Source: Sweltsa coloradensis
Taxonomy: Eukaryota; Arthropoda; Insecta; Plecoptera; Chloroperlidae
Assembly (NCBI GenBank): GCA_024449915.1
Contig: JAMZAV010000793.1
Coordinates: 124,001 to 188,000, forward strand
Direction: 5' to 3'
DNA: 64,000 nt
Position numbers and translations under genes: made by a program. Below the pieces are notes generated by a model. That model did no database searches, was not told the origin of the DNA, and saw only the letters and a list, made by a program, of their open reading frames with translations. Positions 36,741 to 48,077 of this stretch are shown piece by piece; within the stretch, counting starts at the first letter, position 1, and each line of letters starts with the position of its first letter.

Positions 36741-39700
36741 GCCGGACGCATAAAAAATGTTACTGTTAGATATTTGAGGTTATTAGTAGGGACATATTCA
36801 AATTTGGTAATGAAGGACAGTTCCCTAAACTTCCTACTAAGCCTAATAGTGGAAAATAAATAAGAAACATAATAAAATAAACATGGCATCACTGGCTACG
36901 CCATTACCTATAAAGAATTTCCCTACTTTTACAATAAATAAAATATTGCAATTTTAAACGATCGAGCCCCCATGCACCCAGTCATCATCTAACCCAGTCA
37001 CGTGACAACCCTCCCTCCGCCCCCTAGTCCTAAGATATCACTGAAATCTCCTTCTGGCGGTGTTTTAGAAATTCCGAGTGCGTCTGCAGCTACCCCGGGA
37101 GAAATGCACGTAGCTGTTTCAATGCGCCGCAAGTAGTTGACCTAAATATGCAATGCGATCGACGCCGTAACCGCTGCAATATTCACATTCCACACTATCT
37201 TGCGAGTTAAAAATACATCACAATAGCGTCTGACACGTACACTAGCTTGCGTTGTTGTTGTTATTGACTTGCTAATGTAAACACATACACTTCTTTTCAA
37301 ACAAACACAAAAAAACACTCCGCTTTGTCCAATGCATAAATAAACACGTGTTTTCTTTTATTTGGGACACATTTCGGTATATTTTATTCATGTTGTTTGT
37401 CGTTCTCTCACCAATTCATTGTATATTTTCCAAACATTGTTTTTCCTGAGGACGTGTGTAAGAGTTATTGTATTTGCGCGAACGAATAATGAAAATTACG
37501 GTTGGAATTGTCGAGGTATATAATAATAAAATTGGAAGATACAAGAAAAAGTGTGAATACAGCAGTGTATTGTCAAGGATTACTCTGTATACCCTATTAC
37601 TTCTTCTGAACTGTACTGTACATTGCCCAGAAAATGCTTCACATAAAAATTACGAAAGCATTTTTTTATTTGAAATCATTATAAAAAAATTTCCATCATA
37701 TTAAATATAATAATTGTTTATGCAATTGAATTCGCTTTTGATTTTGTAAAAGCTTAGTTTGTGGCCCATGCAAAAACAAACCGATGCAATAACTTTGGTA
37801 TAGTTTTCATTTTGAAAACCAGAGGCTCAAACATGTAATCAAACTCAATTGAGTTTTTGTCATAATTAACCGGCTAGTCTAGTGAAACTTACCAACTTAA
37901 CTCTTTACAGTTAAGTGATTTCCATATTTACCACCACTTCAAAATCTACACAATTAAATATGCCAGTTCTGAGTTTTTCATACTTTTAACCCGGTCAAAA
38001 AGCTGCTTTGTTTTGTTCTTAATTGGTAGAATTTTTCCTTACTAAATTCTAATAAATAGAACGATTTTTGTAATGGTTCAAAAATCGAATTGTGTATAAA
38101 AAAAAACACGCACAAATTCCGGGATATTCCAGATATTTTGTTTGCCTCTAGGCGGTAGTAGATTCAATTTAAACATGTAAAACGAAATAGGAAAAATGAA
38201 AAACTGTAAAAAAAATTAGACTAATTTTGAAAATAGACTCAGATTTTTTTTAACTTTGATATCAATTTGGAATTCAAAATCAGCATAAAATTCCTTCAAG
38301 ATCAAGGAAAAAAAATTAAAAAAAATAAAAAAAAATCTTAAAAAAATTCACGAATTTTAAATTGTTAAGGTAGAAAGCCAAATTTTGAGTCCCAATATTT
38401 TGCCTTATAAAGGGTCTCGCACGTTATAAGATGCGCAAAATATTTAAAACAAGGGGTAAAGACTACTAGGACTAGGAGAAATATCGAAACGTATAGTTTA
38501 GGGAACAAACCCATTACTGCAGATAGTTTGAAGTTCATGAAATAAAGATTATTGTGGGATATACACTGTATCATTATCACGTGATTCTTCAACACTAAAA
38601 CATTCACAAATTCTAGTTTTCATTCTTACGTTGTTTGTATTATACACCGAGTAACAATGTTAAATTTATTTTTGAAAAGCAAACCCATGACTCGCCTCTT
38701 TTGGCAGACAGCCATAGGCCGCACATTTTTTGCAAGCTTAGAGAGTAGTTGTCAAAAGAGTATAGGTACTGGCGAAGACAGGCGCTCGATGTCAGCGCTA
38801 CTCAAGTCTACGGGCAACAAAACACCAAACCAAAAAAACAAAAACAGGAATTTGAAATTAAATGGTAAAAAGAGGTGGCTGGTGGGTATACAAGGGTGGC
38901 GAAGACAAATGGGAACCCTTGCATATGTAAAACAAAGCTCCCTGCGCAGGCATTTGTCACTGTCAGCCGGCAAGTGGCTGTCGCTAAGCAACCCCCAGAT
39001 CACAATAGCCCTATCAGCTGGACCATAAAGTGAACATGGGGTAACTCTCAAGTTTCCGTGATGAGTTCCTGTCCGCACATCCCGATTGCAAAGTAGGGAC
39101 CTGGGAAGAAGATACGCTCAAATCCCGATGAGGTCGTTCATCATTCAGATTCGGGAAGTTCTCTGGAGTCGGGTTTACGATTCTTAGGGTGGTCCTCCAT
39201 GTTTACCATGAGGGCACAGTGTGTTCAGATTGTTCGCAAAACTAAATCCCACTTTAGTTAATAAAATGTTTCACTTTTATTAGTTACAGACTTCGTAGCT
39301 GAACAAATGAGTTATCTTCTATATTGCATGCACTGACCGCATTAATTCAGTGCTATTCTCCGAATCTATATAACACGTTTCAAATTGCGTACTATGATCA
39401 CTCCTGTCTCAATCCAATCCAAGTTGTGCAAGTAGCAAGTAGCATTTTCGTATAAGTTTGTTACTTAACTATTCACTGTTTTGTCACAAAAAAGTTTGTA
39501 TTGCAGTAATATTTTGAAAGGTTTATCACTTTCTTTTGACTGGACAAAATCAGCATTTTTAAGTTTGGCATTGAATCTTTGTGTTTTGCTGCACTGAGGT
39601 ACTATCAGCAGTTCAGCACATGACAGCAGCAAAAAAGAAATGGCGTTATTAACAGTGTGAGTCACTTGTGCAGTACCACTTGTCCATATGCTGCTTACTT

Positions 39701-40663
39701 TTTGTATATTCGAAGGCGATTAATATCAATCGGATGCTTGAAAGCAAAACATAACATTTTACGCTAGGACTCGAACTATTTTTCAGGATAATACATAAAG
39801 TTTTCTCACCCTACACATAAAATATCAATATCAATAAAAATATTAATACATCAATTCAATATTTCCCAAAGTTACCGGGTTTCTTATATCCGATGCATCC
39901 TAATTGCAATGAGAACTAATTCGAGATAAAGCGTAGACAAGGTTCAACATTAGGTACTCGAGCACATAAAATGAAAACTCCTATACTGGCATCGATGTAA
40001 TCACTTTGGTTATTTGAGAACACATTTTAATTCCATTATTTTTGTTCGAAATTAGTCGATGACCGACGTGGTGTCTAGTAGGGTTTGGGGCGCAGGTACG
40101 AAGCGTTGGTTCGAATATGTTACAACACATGAATTGTTTATTTCCAATCATTCTCGTCAAATATTCATAGTTATCGACACCTGAAGTGCGTTGTGTGCTA
40201 TTAGATGGCATGTGTCAATGAGTCGAATTTAACTTTTAAAACGCTTCAAAGTTCAAAGTGCTATACCTATAGGCCTACTTTTGCTGAAGCCAAAGTTTGT
40301 CCGAAGATTTTAACGGTTGATAATCTTTGGTTTGTATGCGCCTATTTTATTCGTTTACTTTTTGACATTTCAATTCAATTGATTTTAATATATCAAATAA
40401 AAACTCAAGATTACTGTATACACAAGTTCTTGGATGTTGGTACAGAAACATATTCTACAGAATGCTTGGTTTAAATAATAAAAGTGTTAATTATTCAAAA
40501 TCAAAACATATTTTCACACCATCTACTCATTGTCTAGAATAGGCTAGTTTAAGATTAGTATTGTCCCCCTTAGCCAAATGCGGAGAATAATGTTTAAAAC
40601 AAGTTCTGTTTTTTTTTTTTTTAGTAAGATTCGTAACAATATCGTCATTGTGACAATGGTGTG
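36741..40663. other. no gene recognised; one longer open frame
   Basis: Mostly AT-rich. A 123-codon plus-strand frame at 38657-39028 is the second longest in the window; it is Lys/Ser/Asn-rich with no motif I know, and the opposite strand is also open for 108 codons, so chance is likely. The GC-balanced stretch 38690-39200 looks unique. Confidence 0.45.
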
Positions 40664-40857
40664 ATAAATAAATAAATTCGTATTTAGAGTCTAACCACTC
40701 AGTTATATAACTGATTTTCAGTGGGGGACAGAAAACCAAAGTGACCAAGCCATCCCTGAAAACCCCGACGCAATCGATGTGTGAGCGATAACCAACCAAA
40801 GATCGATATTTTTTAATAGGAAATATAGCAATCAGTGGTATGGACAGTGCGAACAAT
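40664..40857 (-). repeat. dispersed repeat C (minus copy)
   Basis: Inverted, diverged copy of the 21.4-kb repeat. On the minus strand it contains AACTGAGTGGTTAGACTC, which recalls a tRNA A-box, and ends beside a T-rich stretch (40610-40622 on the plus strand). Confidence 0.8.
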
Positions 40858-41010
40858 CGCGGATCAACGCCAGAATCAACAAGGCCGATTCAGAACAACT
40901 TTAAATTTATTATGTGCCTCGTTGCTAGCACGGCTCCAAAGTCACCGTTTACAAATTCCTAAGAAAAGAACTGATGGACTTAAGTACAAATCAGAAGTTG
41001 AAAACTTCTG

Positions 41011-41081
41011 ACTTTAACGGGTATCGAACCATGGACCTTCTGCTTTGGAAGCAGAGACGCTAACCACAAAACTAACGAGCC
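41011..41081 (-). mobile_element. tRNA-derived SINE head or tRNA-like pseudogene
   Basis: The minus strand reads GGCTCGTTAGTTTTGTGGTT, then an anticodon-type hairpin TCTGC-TTCCAAA-GCAGA (anticodon position CCA, Trp), then GGTTCGATACC as a B-box. The T-stem and the acceptor stem do not pair, so this is not a functional tRNA; it looks like the head of a tRNA-derived SINE. Confidence 0.6.
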
Positions 41082-41280
41082 ACATCCTGTAGTTGTCGGA
41101 TAACGATTTCTACTCAGCCGAAACAAATGTTTTCATCGTCCGCCGAAGCTGAAGCTCATCCTATTCGGTCAGCAGATGACTCGGTCATCGTGACTGCTAT
41201 ACCGAGTCTTTATTAATAAACATTTAAAGTTTTACCGTCGTAATTAAACCTGATATAGGGTGCAATATGCTACTCTTCAG

Positions 41281-41470
41281 GTGAACTAGGTATGTTTCGG
41301 ATATAGGACAATTGTGAAAGGGTGTCCGAAAGCTGTTTTCACTACTCAATACCTTGCGTTCGCAAACGACTGAGGAAAACCCTGGAAGAAAACTTCAGCC
41401 AGGACTACCGGTGTCTACAGGATTCGAACCCGAGTCAAGCACTTAACTCTCGAGCCAACACTGTCTATTA
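41281..41470 (-). mobile_element. tRNA-related SINE (minus)
   Basis: Minus strand: GGCTCGAGAGTTAAGTGC, a perfect B-box in CGGGTTCGAATCCTG, then CCTGGCTGAAGTTTTC, CCAGGGTTTTCCTCAG and TTGCGAACGCAAGGT. A tRNA-like promoter followed by a CCAGGGTTTTCCTCAG-type body matches SINE layouts I know from insects. It is oriented like the neighbouring 41.0-kb piece. Confidence 0.7.
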
Positions 41471-42499
41471 ATGTTCATACATCTGCACCTAGGCTCGTGA
41501 CGTACCTGGAATGTGGCCTTGCCACGTCATGTGCTGTACTTCTTCCACTTGGTTGAGCAAACTTCCACATCGATGCTGTCCTATGGAGGTAATATATCCA
41601 ATACCGACGCACTCACCATTATCACCACTAGGTTGTACTGGTTTCAATGTCACTTTGGAACTAGAGTCATTGGACTATTTGACCGCGTGACATGACACAG
41701 GTAACTGACGAGCGTCAGGCAAAGTCCACAAAGATAAGGATATGAGGCATCTTTTGGTTAAAACCTGGTACTGTAATCGTCTCTTATTGGCTGGTGGCAT
41801 GATATGCAACTAAACATAAATCCGGGAAATTTGAAACGAAATTCTCTTTGTATTATTATTTCTTAAATTCTTAGTACTAATTCTTCGGTAAAAAATTGTA
41901 CTTTAAATACGAATTTATTTATTTTAATATTTACTTCATTGACACAATTCATTTTCTAAGTTTAAACGATAAATGTATACTTGCATAAATTGTAGATTGT
42001 CATTATTAGTGTCAAACAAATGATTTTGTATAACAATGCATTGTAATAAACAACGTTATTTTGGTTGGAAACATAATCTCTCACTTATTTCTTGCTTACT
42101 TGGTCATCGTGTCGAATAAGTTTATAAAGTACGATACTAATGACTGACCACCGATTGTTGTTCAATGTCACAGTTCTTACCTATTTCTTATTGCATTTGT
42201 CTCTTGGTGTTTTTAAAAAGGAGCAGACTACGTAGTGATATCAAGGTCACCCTCTCACCTTGCGAATAATAATTCATCATTATTCACTAACTACATCTCC
42301 TTGTCTTTATTAGCTACTCTTAGCATTAATATAGGGCGTGAGTCCTCATTGAAATAAACTGGACAGAGTGAGTGATAATGATGATGGAAGCCGCCTGCTC
42401 TCCACTGCTACTCCCCACTCACAAGAAGCCATGATTAATTTGTTTTGTTAAAATTTGCAACAACTTATTTTAGGGAACGGAGCTCCCCTATTGCATAAT

Positions 42500-42509
42500 T
42501 TTACTGTTT

Positions 42510-42542
<33 letters not shown>

Positions 42543-42590
42543 GTCTATTCTATTCAGTTAAAAACTGATTTACAAAGGAGGACAATTAAA
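42500..42590 (-). mobile_element. LINE 3' tail fragment with (AAAT)n tail (minus)
   Basis: The homologue of the 22.3-kb fragment: CTATTCTATTCAGTTAAAAA followed by TGATTTACAAAGG on the plus strand, with about seven TTTA units at 42510-42540 as its (AAAT)n tail in minus orientation. Confidence 0.65.
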
Positions 42591-42710
42591 ATAAATCTAC
42601 TTACATAGATGCAAAAACACTAATGGACTAACAGATAAGTAAATATTTGAAATGATTTTGGTAACAAACTCAAAAAGGATATTAAATTCAATTAATTAAT
42701 TAACTAAATA

Positions 42711-42780
42711 AAAAAGGGTGAGAATGAAAAGAAAAAAAAGAAAAAAAAAGAAAGAAAAAAGGAAAAAAAGAAAAAAAGAG
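42711..42780 (+). repeat. A/G low-complexity tract
   Basis: About 70 bp of GAAAAAAAGAAA-type purine sequence. It joins the GGTGGAGGTGCCGGG family copy at 42780-42963. Confidence 0.9.
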
Positions 42781-42963
42781 TCTTTCTGTGCGCGTCACGT
42801 CTCATGATAAAACCCGAACACGACGTTATAGTCACGACGCATGTCTGAATGACATTGCCCATCAACAAAGATGAGACGATAGATTCGAACCTGGGATCTG
42901 GGGGAGCGGGGCTAGCCTCTCCATCACCAGAAAGTTTATATAAATATGTGCCCGGCACCTCCA
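42780..42963 (-). mobile_element. GGTGGAGGTGCCGGG family element (copy, minus)
   Basis: Reverse complement shows GTGGAGGTGCCGGGC, AGGCTAGCCCCGCTCCCCC, AGGTTCGAATCTATCG, GTTGATGGGCAATGTCA and TCATGAGACGTGACG, co-linear with the 7.2-kb copy. GGTTCGAATC is a perfect tRNA B-box, suggesting a tRNA-related (SINE) origin. A low-complexity A/G tract (42711-42780) follows. Confidence 0.7.
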
Positions 42964-43799
42964 CTATTTATGAAGGCTAGAACAAGTGAGGAAGAATACT
43001 GATAGGGTTTTCTCCCCATTTTAGATTCTTCTGTAACCGTGCATGTTTATATAAACTGATCCGCTTCTACTTATGATATTATCACAACTGTGGTCGTTGT
43101 TTGATTAAAATAATTAAGTCTGTTCTATAATTCCTGGTCTGTTAGTAAATAAATGCAATCTGACGTTTAATTGCGTGAATCCATTAATCCGAATTACTTG
43201 AAATGAATGCACAATTTTAAAGTACATCTTGCGCAATGCGCAATCTATGTTGCAAATAACAAAGGTTAAAGCAAAGCCACGAAACGTCATGCATGCAACG
43301 TACAGATTCTTGGACGCACTTTCTCTGTCGTTGCAAACAAATTGATGATTTATGTTGGAATTTAAAGTTGGCGTCGTGACAAGTGAGCATTATTGGCGTT
43401 GATGGTTTGCGCTAATGTTACGTTACACTTAGCGTGCAAGCGTAATGCAGTTACGGAGAGTGCAGGGAGAGTGGAGCAACGGGTACACGAAAAGTTGAGA
43501 CCCAGCGTGTTGAAATATGAAGTGGTGTTGTAACCAACAAAACAAGCGACGAAGATTGCGTTGTTTTCTGAATGGGAAATTATTAAAGATATTCAGTGCC
43601 CTTGGTAAAAAATAGATTATAGTCGTGTAGTAATAACTACAGAGACTTTTAATTTTGCTAATTTTAATAATGTTAGTGTTAATAATGTTAAGAATCAAAC
43701 AACACAACAGCTGTTATAGAACTGACTTTCAGTGTAATTTAAAAACAAAGATCTATTCAATTATTATAATTAGAGGTGTGAGTGGGATGACTTGAGAAT

Positions 43800-43990
43800 G
43801 GCCATGGAAAGTGTATAATTTAAACACCTATTTTCGTGGGAAACCTCCCCTACCCCTTGTCAGGGGTCTGTTTAAGAGAACCCAATTCCTAATAACTTCC
43901 AGTTAGGATTGCCGGTGGTGGGTATCGACTCTGGGATCTCCCGAATCAGTCTCGTGCGTTTCACATGAACCTCATCTGCCGGTTTACTAA
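43800..43990 (-). mobile_element. SINE-like fragment (minus)
   Basis: The plus strand shows GTGGGAAACCTCCCCTACCC, AACTTCCAGTTAGGATTGCC, GGTGGTGGGTATCGACTCTG and a GATCTCCCGAATCAGTCTCG end, the inverse order of a SINE with a degenerate B-box (GAGTCGATACCC on the minus strand). It resembles the 41.3-kb element in layout but is more decayed. Confidence 0.5.
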
Positions 43991-45709
43991 AAACACAACA
44001 ACGTAAGACGCCTCATCATAACTTATTCATTTTGATTAATTTCAAAATTCTAATTAAAAACTGCTTTGACGTGTATTAAGTTTCGTCAAATCCCGATTTA
44101 ACTCAAAAACGAAACACGGAAATATATTTCTGACTCTCTCGTTCCAGACGACTAAGTCCAACAAGTCTAAGGGGAAGGTGTTAAACTGACATGCTGACTG
44201 TCTGCCTAAATCAAGCCACGTACCCACTGTGGAATGAGACAAGGCACCAGTACCAGGCAACGTAGACCAGTTTAGTTACTTAGTTCATAATGACAGCATG
44301 AGACATGATTAACAATTTTACGACACCATACTTCACATTCTATATTATAAGACAAGATTTAATATCCTATTTCTATACACGAAAGCAAAAGCTGCTTATG
44401 CATCATGACGGTGATACTAAATTTGTTAGTTTAGTTGACATCTTAGTCAACACTTTCTAAGATTTGATTCTAAATTAAAACTAGCTGTCACTTATTGTCA
44501 CGCTAGATATGTTTAAAAGGTCTGACACAAACGTCACCAGCGTAATTATAGTGAGAGGGAATCTATTCCGCAGATTAATTTAGGCCCCGCTATGAATGTC
44601 ACTTAACATTTTGCTATTGAGAGCGGTACTGTAATTTGACAACTCTATACTAATTTCGCCATTCGGTGCGGACATAAGTCGTCTTTAATTATGCACCTCG
44701 GTGCAATAAATCTGTTAAGAGAACCAAATGTTGCTGTGGCTTTTGGGACGGCGCTAACAGACACACACAAGTTATAAATGTAATAGTGCATATTCATATA
44801 GAAAATAATAATATCCAATTTTGAATCAATTTGTTGCTATAGGTACTTATATGATTTACTGCAACGAATTGTGTCATTCCGAACGACTATTTACTGATAT
44901 TTTATCATTATAAGGATGCACGCTGTAGGGTACATTTAAATTTTACCCGGTTATTGTTACTGCATAACAAATTTAGTTCCAATGTCCAGTTGAAGGTTCG
45001 GAATAATAACACTTTGCTGTATTTATAATTGACACAATTGACAATTGTTTATGACAAGAAAGTATAGAACATAGATGTTGTTTTCCTTTTCAACTTTGCA
45101 TAATTTGAAGCTCTAATTTTGTGGTTGCCTGTAGATGATTGTAGTTTTCTAAGTTGTCTCATTTTCTGTTAGCCATGCGGCCTGGGCAGTAGTCGGCAGA
45201 CGAGTCTAATGGAGTAATTTGGGACTTGAACTCCCCAAACCCCGAATTACACATCTCCCACCCCCTCTCTTCCCCTTGGATGCGTCTCTCGAGGGGGCAA
45301 TGAGAGACAGAAATGGACATTACCTTTGCCATCCAATGGGTCCCAAATGAATACGAGGGCATTAGGCATTACCCGGCGTCGTTACGTCTTCGGTCTTCCT
45401 CGGTTCGGTCCTCGGCCTAAGGTGTTTCACGCAGTTGCGTCATAGCTAAGCCTGGGCTATACGAGACGCAATAAATCACTGCTACCGGCGGACAAACCCA
45501 CCATATCAGATATTTATCAATGGATTTTTTTCGTGTCATATTGTTTGTGAATTGGCAGCAACAAAATGCAAGACCATGTTCCTGACATAGTTCACTTGTA
45601 CTTATGTAAAAGAAAATATTCCATCGAATGGAGCTTAAACTCGGAAATGAAAACACAAATCGATAATAAGTTTGATTGTTTGGTGAGAGTGTGCAGCGGT
45701 GATTGTTGA

Positions 45710-45960
45710 TTATAATACTATTCGAGATGCTGAGTGCGCCGTGCGGTTGAACATAACAAATTCAAAATAATAATGCTTTAACGGGATTCGAACCACCGTT
45801 CCTTGAAGGGCAACTTTTAATGCAATAATACTCTTAGAGTTGCTGAATGGTGATGGTGAGTACGACTAAATTAAAATATAAATGCCTTTTGCGAGATTCG
45901 AACCCACATCCCTTTACTTTGGCACGTGTCGGAGTGACGTGTGTTCACTCTCATCATCTT
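45710..45960 (-). repeat. tandem pair of tRNA-like (B-box) units
   Basis: Two B-boxes, GGTTCGAATCCCG (near 45783-45796) and GGTTCGAATCTCG (near 45892-45905) on the minus strand, about 110 bp apart. Each is preceded in plus orientation by a similar GCTGA..TTAAAAT..AATGC segment. They look like a dimeric SINE or a tandem duplication of one. Confidence 0.55.
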
Positions 45961-46213
45961 CATATTCTTATAGCTGACGACGTCAACATTTGTCATGACT
46001 CGTGGTAATTATTATTATTATTCACCTACATTTCCTAAAACCTATTTTAGATTAGATTATAGGATTATAATAGGTTGATGATGACGGTGATGTCGACGAC
46101 GGAAACATGTCATTTGAAGAATTACTACTATTTGTATGATTTAATCATTTTAATAGTCGGTAAGAAAACAAAACACTGGTACTGAAAGCGAGATGAATTA
46201 ATCACCACTTTAG

Positions 46214-46305
46214 CTCGGCACCTCCAAACCAAATAGATCAGTCCGTTTGGGGATTAGGTACAGAGGCACAAAGCCCCTTCCCTTGGTTTATAGTGCCTGG
46301 TGCTA
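46214..46305 (-). mobile_element. possible GGTGGAGGTGCCGGG family remnant
   Basis: CTCGGCACCTCCAAACCAAA followed by CAGTCCGTTTGGGGATTAGG and AAAGCCCCTTCCC resembles a decayed minus-strand copy. Weak. Confidence 0.35.
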
Positions 46306-46706
46306 GTGTAATGTGCGCGACAGCTTCCGTGTGCTGTGTATGGAGACAGGTCCCGTCTGAGGATGCAAAGTTGCTTTCATAACATATTTTTAAAGAATGT
46401 GTGCACGTTTAAAAGTCTATTACTGGTACACTTAATAGTCAATGGAAATAGAATGACTGACTAATGGCACTGGCACGTTTGACAAAATATGATGTCTATG
46501 CAATACATTAGATTCAATATAATAATTACTCTCTTCCTTGAGTTTTCTATTTTCTTCACAGCGCTTCCAGCACAAAATATTAATACTTGCATTTATAAAT
46601 ATTATTGGTCAAAATCAGTGTTTTTATACTATCGCAAATTTATCCAAAGAAGCACGTAGGCCTAAGTCGGATAATGATTTATCATTAATTTCAATTTTTC
46701 AAGAAA

Positions 46707-47096
46707 ATGCTCTTCGCGGCTAAACAGATTCAACGCATCATCACAGGATCCTCATGGCAGAGATCCTGCCGTAAAATCTTCCCCAAATTAAACATTCTTA
46801 CCCTGGTAAGTACCCTTATACAAATTGCCGCTATTTTTGTACGTACACATTCAGAATACTTTCCTAAAAACTCATCCATCCATACTTATAACACCCGTGC
46901 AATTTCTAACATCCATGTCCCCCATCATAAAACCTCGCAATATTCCAAAGGACCTATATACGCCTGCCTCTCCATATACAATAAACTGCCAAAACACATC
47001 AGAGTCATAAAAAATCATACTACATTTATTAGCCAATTAAAAGCATTTCTAGTAGAAAGAGCATTTTACTCACTAAATGAATTCCTAACAGATTAA
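46707..47096 (+). pseudogene. LINE reverse transcriptase C-terminal fragment (Jockey-like)
   Basis: A 129-codon open frame that matches the end of a non-LTR retrotransposon reverse transcriptase ORF, after the polymerase core. Recognisable blocks are QRIITGS, SCRKIFPKLNILTL, SIHTYNTR, HKTSQYSKGPIY, IYNKLPKHIR and KAFLVERAFYSLNEFL, a motif series common at the ends of Jockey-type LINE proteins in arthropods. The catalytic fingers/palm region and endonuclease are absent: the 46.5-46.7 kb stretch before it carries no matching frame. The copy is therefore 5'-truncated and dead, as usual after incomplete target-primed reverse transcription. The initial ATG is fortuitous. The stop at 47094-47096 is followed by the element's 3' UTR. 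Confidence 0.85.
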
Positions 47097-48077
47097 CCCT
47101 TGTCCTCCCTACAAACTGTCCCTTATAGATCCGTACTATAGGCTAGGCCCTACACATATATTTTAAATTCAATACTCAATTATTCAATTCAAATAACTTC
47201 AATTCTCAATACCGGTACTAGTATACCATACTAGTACTAGGCCTATATATATAACTTGATTCTCATTGAAATTCTCATTCTATTTGATTATTTATTTTAT
47301 ATTTAGTAAATTTATAAATTTACCTTGTTCTCCACTACAAACTTTCCCTTATAGATCCGTACTATAGGCCCTACACGTATATTTTAAGTTCAAAACTAAT
47401 CCCTATTAAACATAAAACAATAATACATAATCATATCATACCATATGCTAGCGTTTTATATTATTATACATCCTAATGAACATCGTATTGTATTATATCA
47501 TATCGATAACTCATTTCATTTTTTCATTTCATTATTGAATTAATCAATTCAAACAACTTCTATTCTCAATACTAGGATACTATACTAATAATACATATAA
47601 CTTGATTAACATAAAATACACATTTTATTTGATTATCCATTTTATTTTGGTAAGTTTTTAAATTTACCATGTCCACTAAAACTGCCCCTTATAGATTCGT
47701 ACTACTACACGTATATATTAAATACAATACTAATTCCATTTCATAATCATTATATCATATCAAATGCTAGTGTTTTATATTATTATTCATCCTAAATAAC
47801 ATCGTATTGTATCATATCAAACCAATTACTCATTTCATTTTTTCATTTCAATACTCAATTAATCTATTCAAACAACTTCAATTCTCAATACTAGTATACC
47901 ATACTAGTAATATACATATAACTTGATTCACATGAAATATGCATTCTATTTTATTATTCATTTTTTACAATGTTTTAGCCTTAGGAACTATTCACTCCCT
48001 CTTCACGAAGAGGTGTATACTTGTACCATGTATTAGTCTTAAGTGAATAAAGATCTACTCTACTCTACTCTACTCTA
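46707..48077 (+). mobile_element. 5'-truncated Jockey-like LINE with tripled 3' UTR
   Basis: After the RT fragment comes a 3' UTR of roughly 950 bp built of three diverged tandem units starting near 47097, 47319 and 47660. Each opens with a form of CTACAAACT..CCCTTATAGATCCGTACTA and ends near ACTTGATT..CAT. The element closes with a TATTAGTCTTAAGTGAATAAAGA segment and a (TCTAC)n tail at 48054-48076. A relative of the last unit lies at 3081-3342, which confirms a dispersed family. The left boundary is uncertain and may lie near 46530. Confidence 0.8.

Noticed and set aside
38657..39028. 123-codon plus-strand open frame as a gene
   Set aside because: No recognisable domain, low-complexity Lys/Asn/Ser stretches, and the opposite strand is open for 108 codons over the same region.
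41011..41081. Functional tRNA-Trp (CCA)
   Set aside because: The anticodon hairpin is good, but the acceptor and T-stems do not pair, so it is a SINE head or pseudogene.
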